From the NCBI RefSeq assembly GCF_014647795.1, contig NZ_BMPW01000006.1:248001-312000 (forward strand): a stretch of DNA of 64,000 bases, written 5' to 3'. A program made the position numbers and the translations under genes. Below the pieces are notes generated by a model. It ran no database searches. It was not told the DNA's origin and worked only from the letters and a program-made list of their open reading frames with translations. Of this stretch, positions 56,590-64,000 are shown piece after piece; the first letter of the stretch is position 1; each line of letters begins with the position of its first letter. The DNA is from Actinoplanes campanulatus (GTDB taxonomy: Bacteria > Actinomycetota > Actinomycetes > Mycobacteriales > Micromonosporaceae).

Positions 56590-56728
56590 GGGCGCTCACG
56601 GTATGCCGTCCGTGCGCCCGGCCTGCCGCTATGACGCGGGTGGGTGACCTTCGGAGGTCGTTGCGTGTGCGCTGGCCGGTGCGAATGGGCCCGAGCGGCG
56701 GGCAGAGGATCAATTGACCAGCAGAGTC
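56590..56728 (-). repeat. Dispersed intergenic repeat, copy B
   Basis: The second copy of the element at 23164, 139 bp, beginning 25 bases beyond the stop of maf on the minus strand. It keeps the same order of conserved blocks, and most differences are C/T or G/A changes, with one divergent 9-10 base patch. No open frame is conserved between copies. Confidence 0.75.
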
Positions 56729-56753
56729 CGCGTGTGGGCGCCGCGAGTAGGGC

Positions 56754-57377
56754 TCAGCGACGCCAGAGTGAGGTGATCGGGACACCCATGTCGGCGAGGA
56801 GCCGGCGCAGCAGCGGCAACGACAGGCCGATCACGTTGCCCGGATCGCCCTCGATCCGCTCCACGAAAGCCCCGCCCCGCCCGTCCAACGTGAACGCGCC
56901 GGCCACATGCAACGGCTCACCCGACGCGACATAGGCCTCGATCTCGGCGTCGCTCACATCGGCGAAATGCACCGTCGTCATGCCGACCGCCTCCGCCTGC
57001 AGGCCACTGACCAGCCCGGTCAGGTGATGCCCCGTGTGCAGCACCCCCGACTTGCCGCGCATCGCCAACCAGCGCTCGGCCGCCTCCTGGGCGTCGGCCG
57101 GCTTGCCCAGCACCTCGCCCTCGAAGGCCAGCACCGAATCACACCCGAGCACCAACGCCCCCGGATCGGCGGGCAGTGCGGCGGCGACCGTCCGCGCCTT
57201 CATCCGCGCCAGGGCGAGACTCGTCGAATAGGCGTCGTCAGCCTCGACGGCACTCTCGTCCACACCGCTGACGACGACCTCGGCGTCGATCCCGGCCCCG
57301 GTCAGCAGCGCCCGCCGCGCGGGACTGGCCGAGGCGAGAACCAGGCGGTACACGATGTCGGTCTGCACGCTCTGCAC
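56754..57377 (-). CDS. maf: Maf-family nucleoside triphosphate pyrophosphatase
   Basis: A 207-residue Maf protein that hydrolyses dTTP, UTP or modified nucleotides to monophosphates, a house-cleaning role also linked to septum formation. The substrate-binding motif LASASPARRALL is near 14-25, the metal/catalytic GCDSVLAFEGEVLGKP near 79-94, and the C-terminal EGDPGNVIGLSLPLL near 180. The first ~8 residues are not conserved, but GTG at 57377 has TAGGCT 8 bases upstream, which suits a leaderless start; GTG at 57353 is the alternative. It sits between accA and the mycosin gene. Confidence 0.9.
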   Translation of the reverse strand: MQSVQTDIVYRLVLASASPARRALLTGAGIDAEVVVSGVDESAVEADDAYSTSLALARMKARTVAAALPADPGALVLGCDSVLAFEGEVLGKPADAQEAAERWLAMRGKSGVLHTGHHLTGLVSGLQAEAVGMTTVHFADVSDAEIEAYVASGEPLHVAGAFTLDGRGGAFVERIEGDPGNVIGLSLPLLRRLLADMGVPITSLWRR

Positions 57378-57385
57378 GGGAAACG

Positions 57386-57391
57386 AGCCTA
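57386..57391 (-). promoter_or_regulatory. -10 element of leaderless maf promoter
   Basis: TAGGCT ends 8 bases before the GTG at 57377. Confidence 0.4.
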
Positions 57392-57524
57392 CAAGCCGCA
57401 GGCGTGCAAAGTGTGCTCAGGCCCGGCGTTTCAGCGGCTATCTCGGACAAATGGTGCAGCTCAATGCCCACTTTCGGCCGCGAGCGCCGGTCCCGGAGGG
57501 CCGGCACCCGCGGGAGTTCGCGAA

Positions 57525-58658
57525 CTATGCGGTCGGTCTCCGCCGCCGGCGCGCCAGAAACGCGAGGAGCACCCCGAGGACGGCGATCCCACCCGCGACG
57601 CCGGCGATGACCGGAAGGTTGGATTCCTCCGCTTCGGTCTCCGGATCCGCGGAACTCCCCACCGACGGCGCGACCACCGAAGGCTGGGCCGATGCGGTCA
57701 CGGCCGTGCCTCCCTCAAGCGGCGGAACCTCGGCGGTCAGCGCCTTGACGACATTGAGCACCCCGTAGCCACACTGGTCATCCCGTCCGGGCGGCCCGTT
57801 GTCGTCAGCCGTGGCGGTGAGCCTGTGAATCACCTCGGCCGCCGAAAGATCGGGGAACTTCGCCCGCACCAGAGCAGCCGCCCCCGAAACAATCGCCGTA
57901 GCCGCAGACGTGCCGTCCACTCGGTCATAGTTGTTACCGAGCCCAGTGGTCACAATGTCCATGCCAGGTGCGCAAATTCCGACCTTCGCGCCGGTAACGG
58001 AGAAATCGGCGATTTTGCCGTTTCGGTCGATTGCGCCTACAGCTAGGACCTCGGGCAGGGCTGCGGGATATGCCAGCCTAATATTTTCCGATTCATTACC
58101 AGTGCCAGCCACAATAACAATGTCGGCGCGTGCTGCAGCGGTCACCGCCGCACTCAATGGCCTCGATGGCGCAGCCGTAGCCGAGATGTTTATTACATCG
58201 ACTCCTGCGGTAGTTGCCCATTCGATGCCAGCTGCAAGGCCAAGGCCGTTATCCCTGGCGCCCGTAACCTTGATCGGAATTATTGCGGCACTCGGCGCCA
58301 CTCCAAGTGCGCCGTCGTTGACGTTATGTCCATGTCCGGCTATTAATCCAGCCATGTTGGTTCCGTGGCCGACCTGGTCCGTCTGGCCGGATCCGTTTCC
58401 GTCTCCGCCCGAAGATGTATCAGTGCCCTTCTTGAGGTTCTTGGTTAGGTCGCGGTGAGGGAAAACTCCGCTGTCGGTCACGGCAACAGCTACACCTGCT
58501 GCTTTGGTTACCTGGTGAGCCTGGGCAAGATTCAGGTAACGCAGATGCCATTGGTCGTTTCTGGTCTGGTCGGCTAGTGCTGGCGCGGCCGGATAGACGC
58601 TTGCGGTGACTAAAGCAACGGCGGCCAGAAAATTTCCTATTTTATTGCCGAGTTCCAC
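57525..58658 (-). CDS. Mycosin-type S8 serine protease (type VII secretion-associated)
   Basis: A 377-residue membrane-anchored subtilase. A signal peptide (about 1-29, ending APALA) is followed by the catalytic domain with Asp in VAVTDSGVF, His in GHGTNMAGL and Ser in GTSAATAIVSGAAALV, then a spacer and a C-terminal membrane helix (about 345-368) with a basic tail, the layout of MycP. It starts immediately after the stop of the WXG/PPE-like gene. Codon use changes inside the gene: the 5' two thirds are AT-richer, the 3' end returns to high GC. No other secretion-core genes (EccB, C, D, E) are in the window. Confidence 0.88.
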   Translation of the reverse strand: MELGNKIGNFLAAVALVTASVYPAAPALADQTRNDQWHLRYLNLAQAHQVTKAAGVAVAVTDSGVFPHRDLTKNLKKGTDTSSGGDGNGSGQTDQVGHGTNMAGLIAGHGHNVNDGALGVAPSAAIIPIKVTGARDNGLGLAAGIEWATTAGVDVINISATAAPSRPLSAAVTAAARADIVIVAGTGNESENIRLAYPAALPEVLAVGAIDRNGKIADFSVTGAKVGICAPGMDIVTTGLGNNYDRVDGTSAATAIVSGAAALVRAKFPDLSAAEVIHRLTATADDNGPPGRDDQCGYGVLNVVKALTAEVPPLEGGTAVTASAQPSVVAPSVGSSADPETEAEESNLPVIAGVAGGIAVLGVLLAFLARRRRRPTA

Positions 58659-59450
58659 TTATCGTCCACCGATGGAGGGTCCGGGGTCAATTCGTTGCTC
58701 CGGAGAAGGGAGTAGGACAGGGTCAATTCCCTCTGTCGTCTCCCAGGGGTTATCCGGATCCCAGTGGTGATTCTGGATATTTTCCGTGTCTCGCGGTGAC
58801 TGGCGTCGGCCAGTCGGTGGAGTTGGAGTTTGCCCGATCATCCCGCCCGCTGGATTGATTCTCTGCGTTCCTCGCGCTGAGCCACCTAGTTGGCTGCCCC
58901 TCCCGGGGGGAGGGCCGCCGCCTATCATTCCGGGCGGAGCGCCGCCGATGACACCACCATACGGAGAAGCCCCGCCTCTCACCCCTGTGGAGGGTGGAAA
59001 TGTGCCGATCGGAGTGCCATTGGTTGCGGGCACTCGGGGCAATGTAGTCGGCGAGGTTGGGGTGGTTGGCGTGAACGGATAGGCGTTGGGCAGGTTGGTG
59101 CTCGGTGTGGTCGTCGTTGTGGGCGTGGTGAGGGGTGGAACCCCTGGAGTCGGCGCGGGTTGTGTCTTTGTCCCGCCCAAAATAGGGCCGTCGGGAGCTG
59201 GTTTAGAAGTTCCCGGTTTTTCGGAATCCACGCTCGGCTTGGTGATGCCCTTATTTGCACCCGAATCAGGTGAGCCGGACTTGGGAGACGTAGCTGGTGC
59301 GATCGATCGAGGTGAGAAGGGCGGGGTGACCGCCATCGGGCTGATTCCAGTTGTGCCCTGGTAGTTCGTGTCGGCGCTTTCGTTGACAAGGTTTGTCAGC
59401 GAAAACGGCTTGGGGGCTATGAAGTTGGACTGGGCGGCGGCCAACTCGGC
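57950..59450 (-). other. AT-richer block crossing two genes
   Basis: GC falls visibly; for example 58081-58140 is 30 of 60, against 45 of 60 in 56041-56100. The edges fall inside the mycosin gene and inside the PPE-like gene, not at gene boundaries. This suggests recombination of a diverged segment or relaxed selection in variable regions. The accE gene at 60474 is also AT-richer. Confidence 0.6.
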
Positions 59451-59972
59451 TGAGAGGGACTGCATCGTGACGCGGGCCTGGGTGGTCAGGTCGTCCTGAC
59501 GGCTGTACGGCACCGGCGGCGTCGTGGCGATCGGGTCCATGGTGGCCAGCGCCACCTCGTTCTTGGCCTTCTCGTACTCCTGGAGTTTTTCGCGGTTGGC
59601 CGCGTACTCCTTCTGGATGCCGGCGACCTTCTCCTTGGCCTGTTCGACCGCGTCGATGGTGGTCGTCAGGACACGCCAGTTGGTGTTGGAGGCGAGCCGC
59701 GTCTCCTCCAGGCTGATGATCAGCTGCTCGAGGCGTTCGATGTACGCATACGCCGCCCGGCTTCTCTCCGGGGGCCAGGCCTCGGCCAACCTGTCGCGGT
59801 ACGCCCGAACCTGGGCCACGTGGTTCTCCAGGAGCGTGGCCGATTTGTGCCAGGCGTCGCCCATCTCCTGGTGCGGGGCGCTGTCGTGATCGCGGATCAG
59901 GTCCCACATGGCATCGACGCTCATGCCGTTCCAGCTGGTGCCGCTGGTGCCGCCGCCGGTCTCGATCGCCAT
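58659..59972 (-). CDS. WXG/PPE-like type VII secretion-associated protein with Pro/Thr/Gly-rich tail
   Basis: A 437-residue protein. The first ~200 residues are helical: SWNGMSVDAMWDLIRDHD, LAEAWPPERSRAAYAYIERLEQLI and a long coiled coil with EQAKEKVAGIQKEYAANREK, like long WXG100/PPE-type proteins exported by type VII systems in actinobacteria. From about 215 it is low complexity, rich in Pro, Thr, Ser and Gly (TPTTTTTPSTNLP, PPGMIGGGPPPGRG). The second of two adjacent ATGs (59972) is favoured by GGAGG 6 bases upstream and overlaps the preceding stop. Probably secreted or surface-located; function unknown. Confidence 0.7.
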   Translation of the reverse strand: MAIETGGGTSGTSWNGMSVDAMWDLIRDHDSAPHQEMGDAWHKSATLLENHVAQVRAYRDRLAEAWPPERSRAAYAYIERLEQLIISLEETRLASNTNWRVLTTTIDAVEQAKEKVAGIQKEYAANREKLQEYEKAKNEVALATMDPIATTPPVPYSRQDDLTTQARVTMQSLSAELAAAQSNFIAPKPFSLTNLVNESADTNYQGTTGISPMAVTPPFSPRSIAPATSPKSGSPDSGANKGITKPSVDSEKPGTSKPAPDGPILGGTKTQPAPTPGVPPLTTPTTTTTPSTNLPNAYPFTPTTPTSPTTLPRVPATNGTPIGTFPPSTGVRGGASPYGGVIGGAPPGMIGGGPPPGRGSQLGGSARGTQRINPAGGMIGQTPTPPTGRRQSPRDTENIQNHHWDPDNPWETTEGIDPVLLPSPEQRIDPGPSIGGR

Positions 59973-60388
59973 CATGCGCCTCCGGGGAACGGCTCCGAGG
60001 TCTCCCCGGTGCTCTCGAACTGGGCCTCGACGTCGGCGACCTTGGCCCGGGAGAACGCGTCGGAGCCCCGGTACTGCTCGCTGATGCCGCTGGCGGCGCT
60101 GGCGAACTTGTACGTCCCGTCGGTGTAGCCGGCGACGTTCATCTGGGTGGCGATCTGCACCTGGTCGTGCCGGTACAGGAACAGGTGCAGCTCGTAGAAC
60201 GGCGTGTCGGGCAGCTGTTTGATCATGGTGGTGCTCACCGCGTCCGCATATGGGGCGTAGTTCAGCTCGATGTCCTGTTTCAGCTTCGCCGCGAACTGCT
60301 CCATGGCGTTGATGTCCGCCTCGATGGCGCCGAAGTCGGTGTAGTCGACATTGCCCAACCACCCCGCGGAATCCCTGGCTTCGGACAA
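59972..60388 (-). CDS. Small helical protein, probable type VII secretion partner
   Basis: A 138-residue helical protein placed where a WXG-type partner is expected, directly before the PPE-like gene, with stop and start overlapping (ATGATG context). It has WLGNVDYTDFGAIEADINAMEQFAAKLKQ near the N-terminus and ends GETSEPFPGGA. The WxG turn is not clearly present. The TTG at 60388 is chosen because GGAGG lies 7 bases upstream; the ATG at 60403 has no ribosome-binding site and overlaps that GGAGG region. Family assignment is by position and helical character only. Confidence 0.6.
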   Translation of the reverse strand: MSEARDSAGWLGNVDYTDFGAIEADINAMEQFAAKLKQDIELNYAPYADAVSTTMIKQLPDTPFYELHLFLYRHDQVQIATQMNVAGYTDGTYKFASAASGISEQYRGSDAFSRAKVADVEAQFESTGETSEPFPGGA

Positions 60389-60473
60389 CGTGCGTCCTCC
60401 CATCGATCGGCAGTTCGTGACCCAGAGAGGTTAGCGAATCACGGGCCGGGCTTCCGCCCCCTGTGGACGACGG

Positions 60474-60671
60474 TCAGCGGGGAAGTGCCGAGGTGCGCCA
60501 GTTCCGTTGCCGTCCGGCGGGGTGCGCTGATCGGATCCAGTCTGAGACGGGTTGGGGGGTAGTACGAGAATTGACCGAAGTGGATCGAGATGTCAGGATG
60601 GCGACGAGCGCCGCCACCTCATGATCGTCTAGGCTTCCTCTTACGACGCTGACCAGCGGTTCCTCGTTCAT
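60474..60671 (-). CDS. accE: Acyl-CoA carboxylase epsilon subunit
   Basis: A 65-residue protein, easily missed inside longer false frames. It starts MNEEPLVSVVRGSLDDHEVAA and ends WIRSAHPAGRQRNWRTSALPR-like with the family-typical basic region and terminal W(R/G)xSxLPR motif, which matches AccE/PccE, the small subunit that stimulates actinomycete acyl-CoA carboxylases. TACGCT ends 6 bases before the ATG, giving a leaderless start. Codon use is AT-richer than the window average. The usual neighbour, the beta subunit, is not adjacent upstream; a divergent kinase gene is. It is separated from maf and accA by the type VII genes. Confidence 0.75.
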   Translation of the reverse strand: MNEEPLVSVVRGSLDDHEVAALVAILTSRSTSVNSRTTPQPVSDWIRSAHPAGRQRNWRTSALPR

Positions 60672-60677
60672 CAGCCG

Positions 60678-60683
60678 AGCGTA
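60678..60683 (-). promoter_or_regulatory. -10 element of leaderless accE promoter
   Basis: TACGCT ends 6 bases before the ATG at 60671. Confidence 0.4.
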
Positions 60684-60759
60684 CGACGGGCGACCGGAGA
60701 TCCGGTGACACGCGTCCCACACTCGGCTGATCAATTCGCGGCCGCTCGACAGAACCAGG

Positions 60760-60765
60760 TATTTT
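60760..60765 (+). promoter_or_regulatory. -10 element of leaderless promoter for the second kinase
   Basis: TATTTT ends 7 bases before the ATG at 60773. Confidence 0.45.
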
Positions 60766-60772
60766 CTGCGTG

Positions 60773-63448
60773 ATGTCTTCTTCTCCCCCACTCGTTGTCG
60801 CTGATCGGTACCGGCTCGTCGCGCCGCTCGGTCAGGGCGGGATGGGACGTGTCTGGCGCGCGGCCGATGTCGTCCTGCACCGAGAGGTGGCGATCAAGGA
60901 GCTCGTGCCGCCGCCAGGGCTGACCCCGGCCGAGCGGCAGGAGATGCGTGAGCGCTCCCTTCGCGAGGCGCGCGCCATCGCCCGGCTCAACAACATCAAC
61001 GTGGTGCGCGTCTTCGACGTGCTCAGCACGGATGCCGACCCCTGGATCGTGATGGAGTACGTGCCGTCCCGATCGCTCCAGGACACCCTGGCCGCCGACG
61101 GGCCGTTCAACGCGTTGCGCACCGCGGAGATCGGCCTCGGCGTGCTCAACGCGCTGCGCGCCGCCCACCGCAACGGGGTGGTGCACCGGGACGTCAAACC
61201 GGGCAACGTCCTGCTCGGCGCCGACGGCCGCGTGGTGCTCACCGACTTCGGCCTGGCCACCGTGCCGGGCGACCCCAACGTGACCCGGACCGGGCTGGTG
61301 CTGGGCTCCCCGGCGTACATCGCTCCGGAGCGCGCCCGGGACGGCACGGCGGGCCCGGCGGCCGACCTGTGGTCGCTCGGCGCCACGCTGTTCGCCGCGG
61401 TGGAGGGGCAGTCGCCCTTCGCCCGCCCGTCGGCGATCGCCACCCTGGCCGCCCTGGCCACCGAGAACGTGCCGGTCTCGCGGAACGCCGGCCCGCTGAA
61501 GCCGGTGCTCAACGGGCTTCTGCGCAAGGATCCGGCGCACCGCATCAACGCGGAGGAGGCCGAGCGCCTGCTGAACCGGGCGGCCGGCCGCCGGTCGAAG
61601 ATCACCTTCCCGATGAGCCCGACCATGCGCCGGCCCGGGGTGGGCCGGGAGCGGCCGTCGCTGCCGAGCGGTCCGGGTGGTCCGCCGGTTCTGCCCGGTT
61701 CCGGGTGGGGCACCGCCACCGGTTCGGCGCCGGTGGTGCCCAATCCGCGTCCACCGGTCGCCCAGCCGCCGGCCGCCGACGGCCGGCAGCCGCATCGTCC
61801 GGCGGGCCAGCCGCAGCAACCGGCGACGCCTTTCGCACAGGGCAAGGCCCAGGTCGGCGGCCAGGTCCCGCCGGTCGGCCGGGACGGCAAACCCCTCGAC
61901 GCCACGCGCCTCGACACGCCTCCGGTCCGCGACTCCTCTTCGGGTCCGGCGCAGGCGCCCCCGACCGCACCGCAGAGCGGCCCGGCCGTCACCCCGTCGT
62001 CGGTGGCGAGCGGTTCCGCGCCCACCAACGCGCTGCGCACCGGTTTCACGGCCGCCGACGTGGCCGCCAACCGGCGTAAGCAGGCCGCCCCCGAGCACGA
62101 GCGGTCGCTGGCCCAGGCCACGGCCGGCTACCCGGTCGTGACCCCGCGCACCGAGGCGCCCGCGGCCGAGCAGGCGGAGACGCCGGCCGTCGAGGCGCCG
62201 CCGGTGATCGAGGCCGAGGAGGCGGCGACGGCGGTAACCGGCATCGAGCCGGAGGCCGCCACCAGCGCTGACGCCGGTTCCGAGCCGGACGCCGCGACGA
62301 GCGCCGAGACCGCCGAGCCCGTCACTGCCGACGACACCGGATCGGAGTCGAAGGCGGCGTCCGAGGTGACGACCGAGGCGGACGCCGGGTCCGAGGACTC
62401 GCCGGCCGAAGCAGAGGCGGCGATCGGCACCGAGGCGAAGGACGAGCCGGCCGCGGAAGCGGACACGCCCGCCGAGGCCGTGGAGGAGCCGGCCGCGGCC
62501 CCGCCCGTACCGGAAGAGAAGACGACGCTGCTGGCACCGGCCGCGGCGGCCGGCCCCGCGGTGGAGGAGATGACCTCGGTGCTGGCCGCGCCGGCCGAGG
62601 AGAAGACCACCATGCTGGCGCTGGACGACGACCGCACCTCGGTGGTCAACATCCCGCCGCGGCGGCGCCCGGTGACGGACGCCACCCGGGTCGGTGACCT
62701 GGCGGCGGTGCCGGAGTTCGCCCGGCCGTCGCGCCCGGCGTGGACCCCGATGCAACTGCGGCCGTCGGACCGCCGTACCGGTGGGGTGACGATCTTCGGA
62801 ACCACCCTGACCCGCCGGCAGGCGGCGATCGGTCTCGGCATCGTGATGACGTTCGTGCTGCTCGTCGGCATCATCCTGGTGCAGGCGTTCGGCTCGGACG
62901 CCGACGACAAGAAGGTCTCGCAGGCCGGGACCGGTGCGTCGGCCGCCCCGCAGCAGTCCGGCGGGAAGCAGTCGTCCGGCAAGCCGAGCACGCCCGCGAG
63001 TCAGACGCCGTCGAGTTCGCCGACCGCCGCCGGGCTTCCGGACGGCTGGCGCCTTTACAAGGGTTCCGGCTACGTCCTTCCGGTTCCGGACAACGCCCGC
63101 AACGAGGGTGGTGCCGTCGGCGGCGGGCGCACCTTCGGGTGGGGCAAGGGCCGGCAGATCCGCCTCGACATCGTGCCGACCGGCGTCGACCCGATGCAAT
63201 ACCAGAAGGACGACAACACCGGCGGGTACGACGAGGTCGGCCCCACCAGACTCGAGTACAAGGGGTACCAGGCGGTCGACCTGGAGTACTTCCGCTCGAT
63301 CAGCGGCGGCGCCCAGCACGTGGTGCGGCGGTACATCCTGGTCGAAGACAAGATGTACGTGCTGACCTGGTACACCGAGGATCAGGACTGGGAAAAGGCG
63401 AAGTCCGACCTGCAGAGCATCTACGAGGGGTTCGAGCCCCGTAAGTGA
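60773..63448 (+). CDS. Membrane Ser/Thr protein kinase with long linker
   Basis: An 891-residue kinase. The Hanks domain (about 10-270) has GQGGMGRVW, VAIKEL, HRDVKPGNVLL, DFGLAT and SPAYIAPERA and should be active. A very long Pro/Ala/Glu-rich linker (275-670) carries repeated acidic stretches and EKTTLLA / EKTTMLA repeats with possible phosphorylation threonines. One membrane helix (about 682-706) precedes an extracytoplasmic domain (about 750-891) with VLPVPDNARNEGG ... MYVLTWYTEDQDWEKAK, like the PsbP/Mog1-type domain of the other kinase here. ATG chosen for its -10 element; a GTG three bases upstream is possible. Confidence 0.88.
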   Translation: MSSSPPLVVADRYRLVAPLGQGGMGRVWRAADVVLHREVAIKELVPPPGLTPAERQEMRERSLREARAIARLNNINVVRVFDVLSTDADPWIVMEYVPSRSLQDTLAADGPFNALRTAEIGLGVLNALRAAHRNGVVHRDVKPGNVLLGADGRVVLTDFGLATVPGDPNVTRTGLVLGSPAYIAPERARDGTAGPAADLWSLGATLFAAVEGQSPFARPSAIATLAALATENVPVSRNAGPLKPVLNGLLRKDPAHRINAEEAERLLNRAAGRRSKITFPMSPTMRRPGVGRERPSLPSGPGGPPVLPGSGWGTATGSAPVVPNPRPPVAQPPAADGRQPHRPAGQPQQPATPFAQGKAQVGGQVPPVGRDGKPLDATRLDTPPVRDSSSGPAQAPPTAPQSGPAVTPSSVASGSAPTNALRTGFTAADVAANRRKQAAPEHERSLAQATAGYPVVTPRTEAPAAEQAETPAVEAPPVIEAEEAATAVTGIEPEAATSADAGSEPDAATSAETAEPVTADDTGSESKAASEVTTEADAGSEDSPAEAEAAIGTEAKDEPAAEADTPAEAVEEPAAAPPVPEEKTTLLAPAAAAGPAVEEMTSVLAAPAEEKTTMLALDDDRTSVVNIPPRRRPVTDATRVGDLAAVPEFARPSRPAWTPMQLRPSDRRTGGVTIFGTTLTRRQAAIGLGIVMTFVLLVGIILVQAFGSDADDKKVSQAGTGASAAPQQSGGKQSSGKPSTPASQTPSSSPTAAGLPDGWRLYKGSGYVLPVPDNARNEGGAVGGGRTFGWGKGRQIRLDIVPTGVDPMQYQKDDNTGGYDEVGPTRLEYKGYQAVDLEYFRSISGGAQHVVRRYILVEDKMYVLTWYTEDQDWEKAKSDLQSIYEGFEPRK

Positions 63449-63507
63449 CCTCCGTCATGCGTGATTCCCGGGTGGCTGGGTAGTTATCCAGGATCACGGA
63501 TGGAGGT
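63448..63507 (+). promoter_or_regulatory. Imperfect hairpin covering the ribosome-binding site of the next gene
   Basis: ACCTCC (63448-63453) pairs with GGAGGT (63502-63507), and CGTGAT with ATCACG further in, with small bulges. The 3' arm is the Shine-Dalgarno of the small membrane protein gene, and the 5' arm begins in the kinase stop codon. It may terminate the kinase transcript or make translation of the next gene conditional. Confidence 0.5.
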
Positions 63508-63512
63508 GCATC

Positions 63513-63728
63513 ATGAACTGCCGACGGCACGGCAGTAAGCCCACGATCGCACTGTGGATGCTGGTCGCGGTGGCTGACGTCGCGATCCTGGCGTCCACCG
63601 GGCTGCTGGCGATCCTGCTGGTCCTGACCGCTCTCGCGGTGGTCGTCGGAGTCGGCGTGATCGCGGCCCGGTCCCTGGGCCGGCCCGATCCGGAGCCGGC
63701 GAAGGTCGTGGTGCGCCGCCGTTCGTAG
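63513..63728 (+). CDS. Small membrane protein, 71 residues
   Basis: A short protein with a basic N-terminus (NCRRHGSKP), one long or two closely spaced hydrophobic helices (about 11-51, ALWMLVAVADVAIL then GLLAILLVLTALAVVVGVG) and a basic tail. No family is recognised. Its ATG has GGAGGTG 5 bases upstream, inside a hairpin with the end of the kinase gene, and it could be co-transcribed with the kinase. It may be a small kinase partner or unrelated. Confidence 0.65.
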   Translation: MNCRRHGSKPTIALWMLVAVADVAILASTGLLAILLVLTALAVVVGVGVIAARSLGRPDPEPAKVVVRRRS

Positions 63729-63738
63729 CGGGATCGGC

Positions 63739-63744
63739 TACAGT
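63739..63744 (+). promoter_or_regulatory. -10 element of leaderless promoter for the M50 gene
   Basis: TACAGT ends 7 bases before the GTG at 63752. Confidence 0.4.
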
Positions 63745-63751
63745 CCCCGGC

Positions 63752-64000
63752 GTGTTGTCGATCGACGGTGTGACTGACCTGTGGGACCAGCTGTTCGGTG
63801 CGCAGCCCGACCCGCCCGGGATGCTGGTGCTGCTCACGGCGGTGGCCGGGTTCCTCGCGGTGGCGATCCGCCCGGTGTGGCGGGTGGCCCGCAACGCCGT
63901 CACGATCGCCCACGAGGGCGGGCACGCGCTGTTCGCCCTGTTGACCGGGCGCAAGCTGCGGGGCATCCGGCTGGAGTTCGACACGTCCGGGCTGACTCTG
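63752..64000 (+). CDS. M50-type membrane zinc metalloprotease, 5' fragment
   Basis: The first 83 residues of a frame that runs off the right edge. A hydrophobic helix (about 25-41, LVLLTAVAGFLAVAI) is followed by VTIAHEGGHALFALLTGRK, in which HEGGH is the HExxH zinc site of M50B-like membrane peptidases. Such proteins cut substrates within or near the membrane. The GTG at 63752 is supported by the -10 element; TTG at 63755 is adjacent. The second metal-binding motif lies outside the window. Confidence 0.8.
   Translation, partial: MLSIDGVTDLWDQLFGAQPDPPGMLVLLTAVAGFLAVAIRPVWRVARNAVTIAHEGGHALFALLTGRKLRGIRLEFDTSGLTL

Overview
This window is high-GC chromosomal DNA from an actinomycete. The gene content (a conservon, an SCO4848-type membrane protein, SCO6745-type and DUF742 proteins, GTG/TTG starts, leaderless promoters) fits the Micromonosporaceae, with Actinoplanes or a relative as the best guess; this is an inference from gene families, not a database match. 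The gene order resembles the conserved core of Streptomyces-type chromosomes rather than a plasmid or phage. No rRNA, tRNA, CRISPR array or intact insertion sequence was found.

Layout. 1-3.4 kb: the end of cysN, a STAS/HATPase regulator and a galE-galK operon. 3.5-6.6 kb: trpS, a 2H phosphoesterase, a YihY membrane protein and two small proteins. 6.8-16.7 kb: nucleoside uptake and salvage, with a BMP lipoprotein, an ABC ATPase, two permeases, cytidine deaminase, thymidine phosphorylase, a DUF4272 protein, an RlmA/TlrB-type methyltransferase and adenosine deaminase. 17.1-22.0 kb: a complete conservon, cvnABCD. 22.1-26.6 kb: a HAD phosphatase, a dispersed intergenic repeat, and a two-gene operon with an IS110-transposase-like protein that shares its C-terminal module with CvnA. 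26.7-30.6 kb: deoC with two aldehyde dehydrogenase genes, divergent from upp. 30.7-36.5 kb: a Nudix hydrolase, a GT4 enzyme, a GT2-TagF fusion and a second galE-like gene. 36.6-42.7 kb: a GPP34 protein, a phosphohexomutase, a Ser/Thr kinase and an acyl-CoA mutase subunit. 42.9-54.2 kb: an M20 hydrolase, a DUF4349 lipoprotein, an MBL hydrolase, two proteins of uncertain function, metG behind a methionine leader peptide, a GNAT protein, an acyltransferase, a gamma-glutamylcyclotransferase, an LpdA-type flavoprotein and a DedA protein. 54.4-60.7 kb: an array of hairpins, accA, maf, and a mycosin plus two WXG/PPE-like proteins sitting between maf and a small, easily missed accE gene. 60.8-64 kb: a second Ser/Thr kinase, a small membrane protein and the start of an M50 metalloprotease.

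How the genes work together. The nucleoside genes form one pathway: uptake by the BMP/ABC system, deamination by Cdd and Add, phosphorolysis by DeoA, cleavage of deoxyribose 5-phosphate by DeoC, oxidation of the aldehyde by the linked dehydrogenase, and uracil recovery by Upp. The galactose, phosphohexomutase and TagF/GT genes feed sugar nucleotides into cell-envelope polymers. AccA and AccE are two parts of one acyl-CoA carboxylase.

The observations I rate most worth following are (i) the metG leader, with a leaderless 19-codon peptide containing a Met-Met pair, a terminator-like hairpin and a hairpin covering the Shine-Dalgarno; (ii) the IS110-like protein carrying the conservon C-terminal module; (iii) a 138-bp intergenic repeat present twice; (iv) five perfect stem-loops packed into about 150 bp; and (v) an AT-richer block covering the mycosin/WXG genes between maf and accE.
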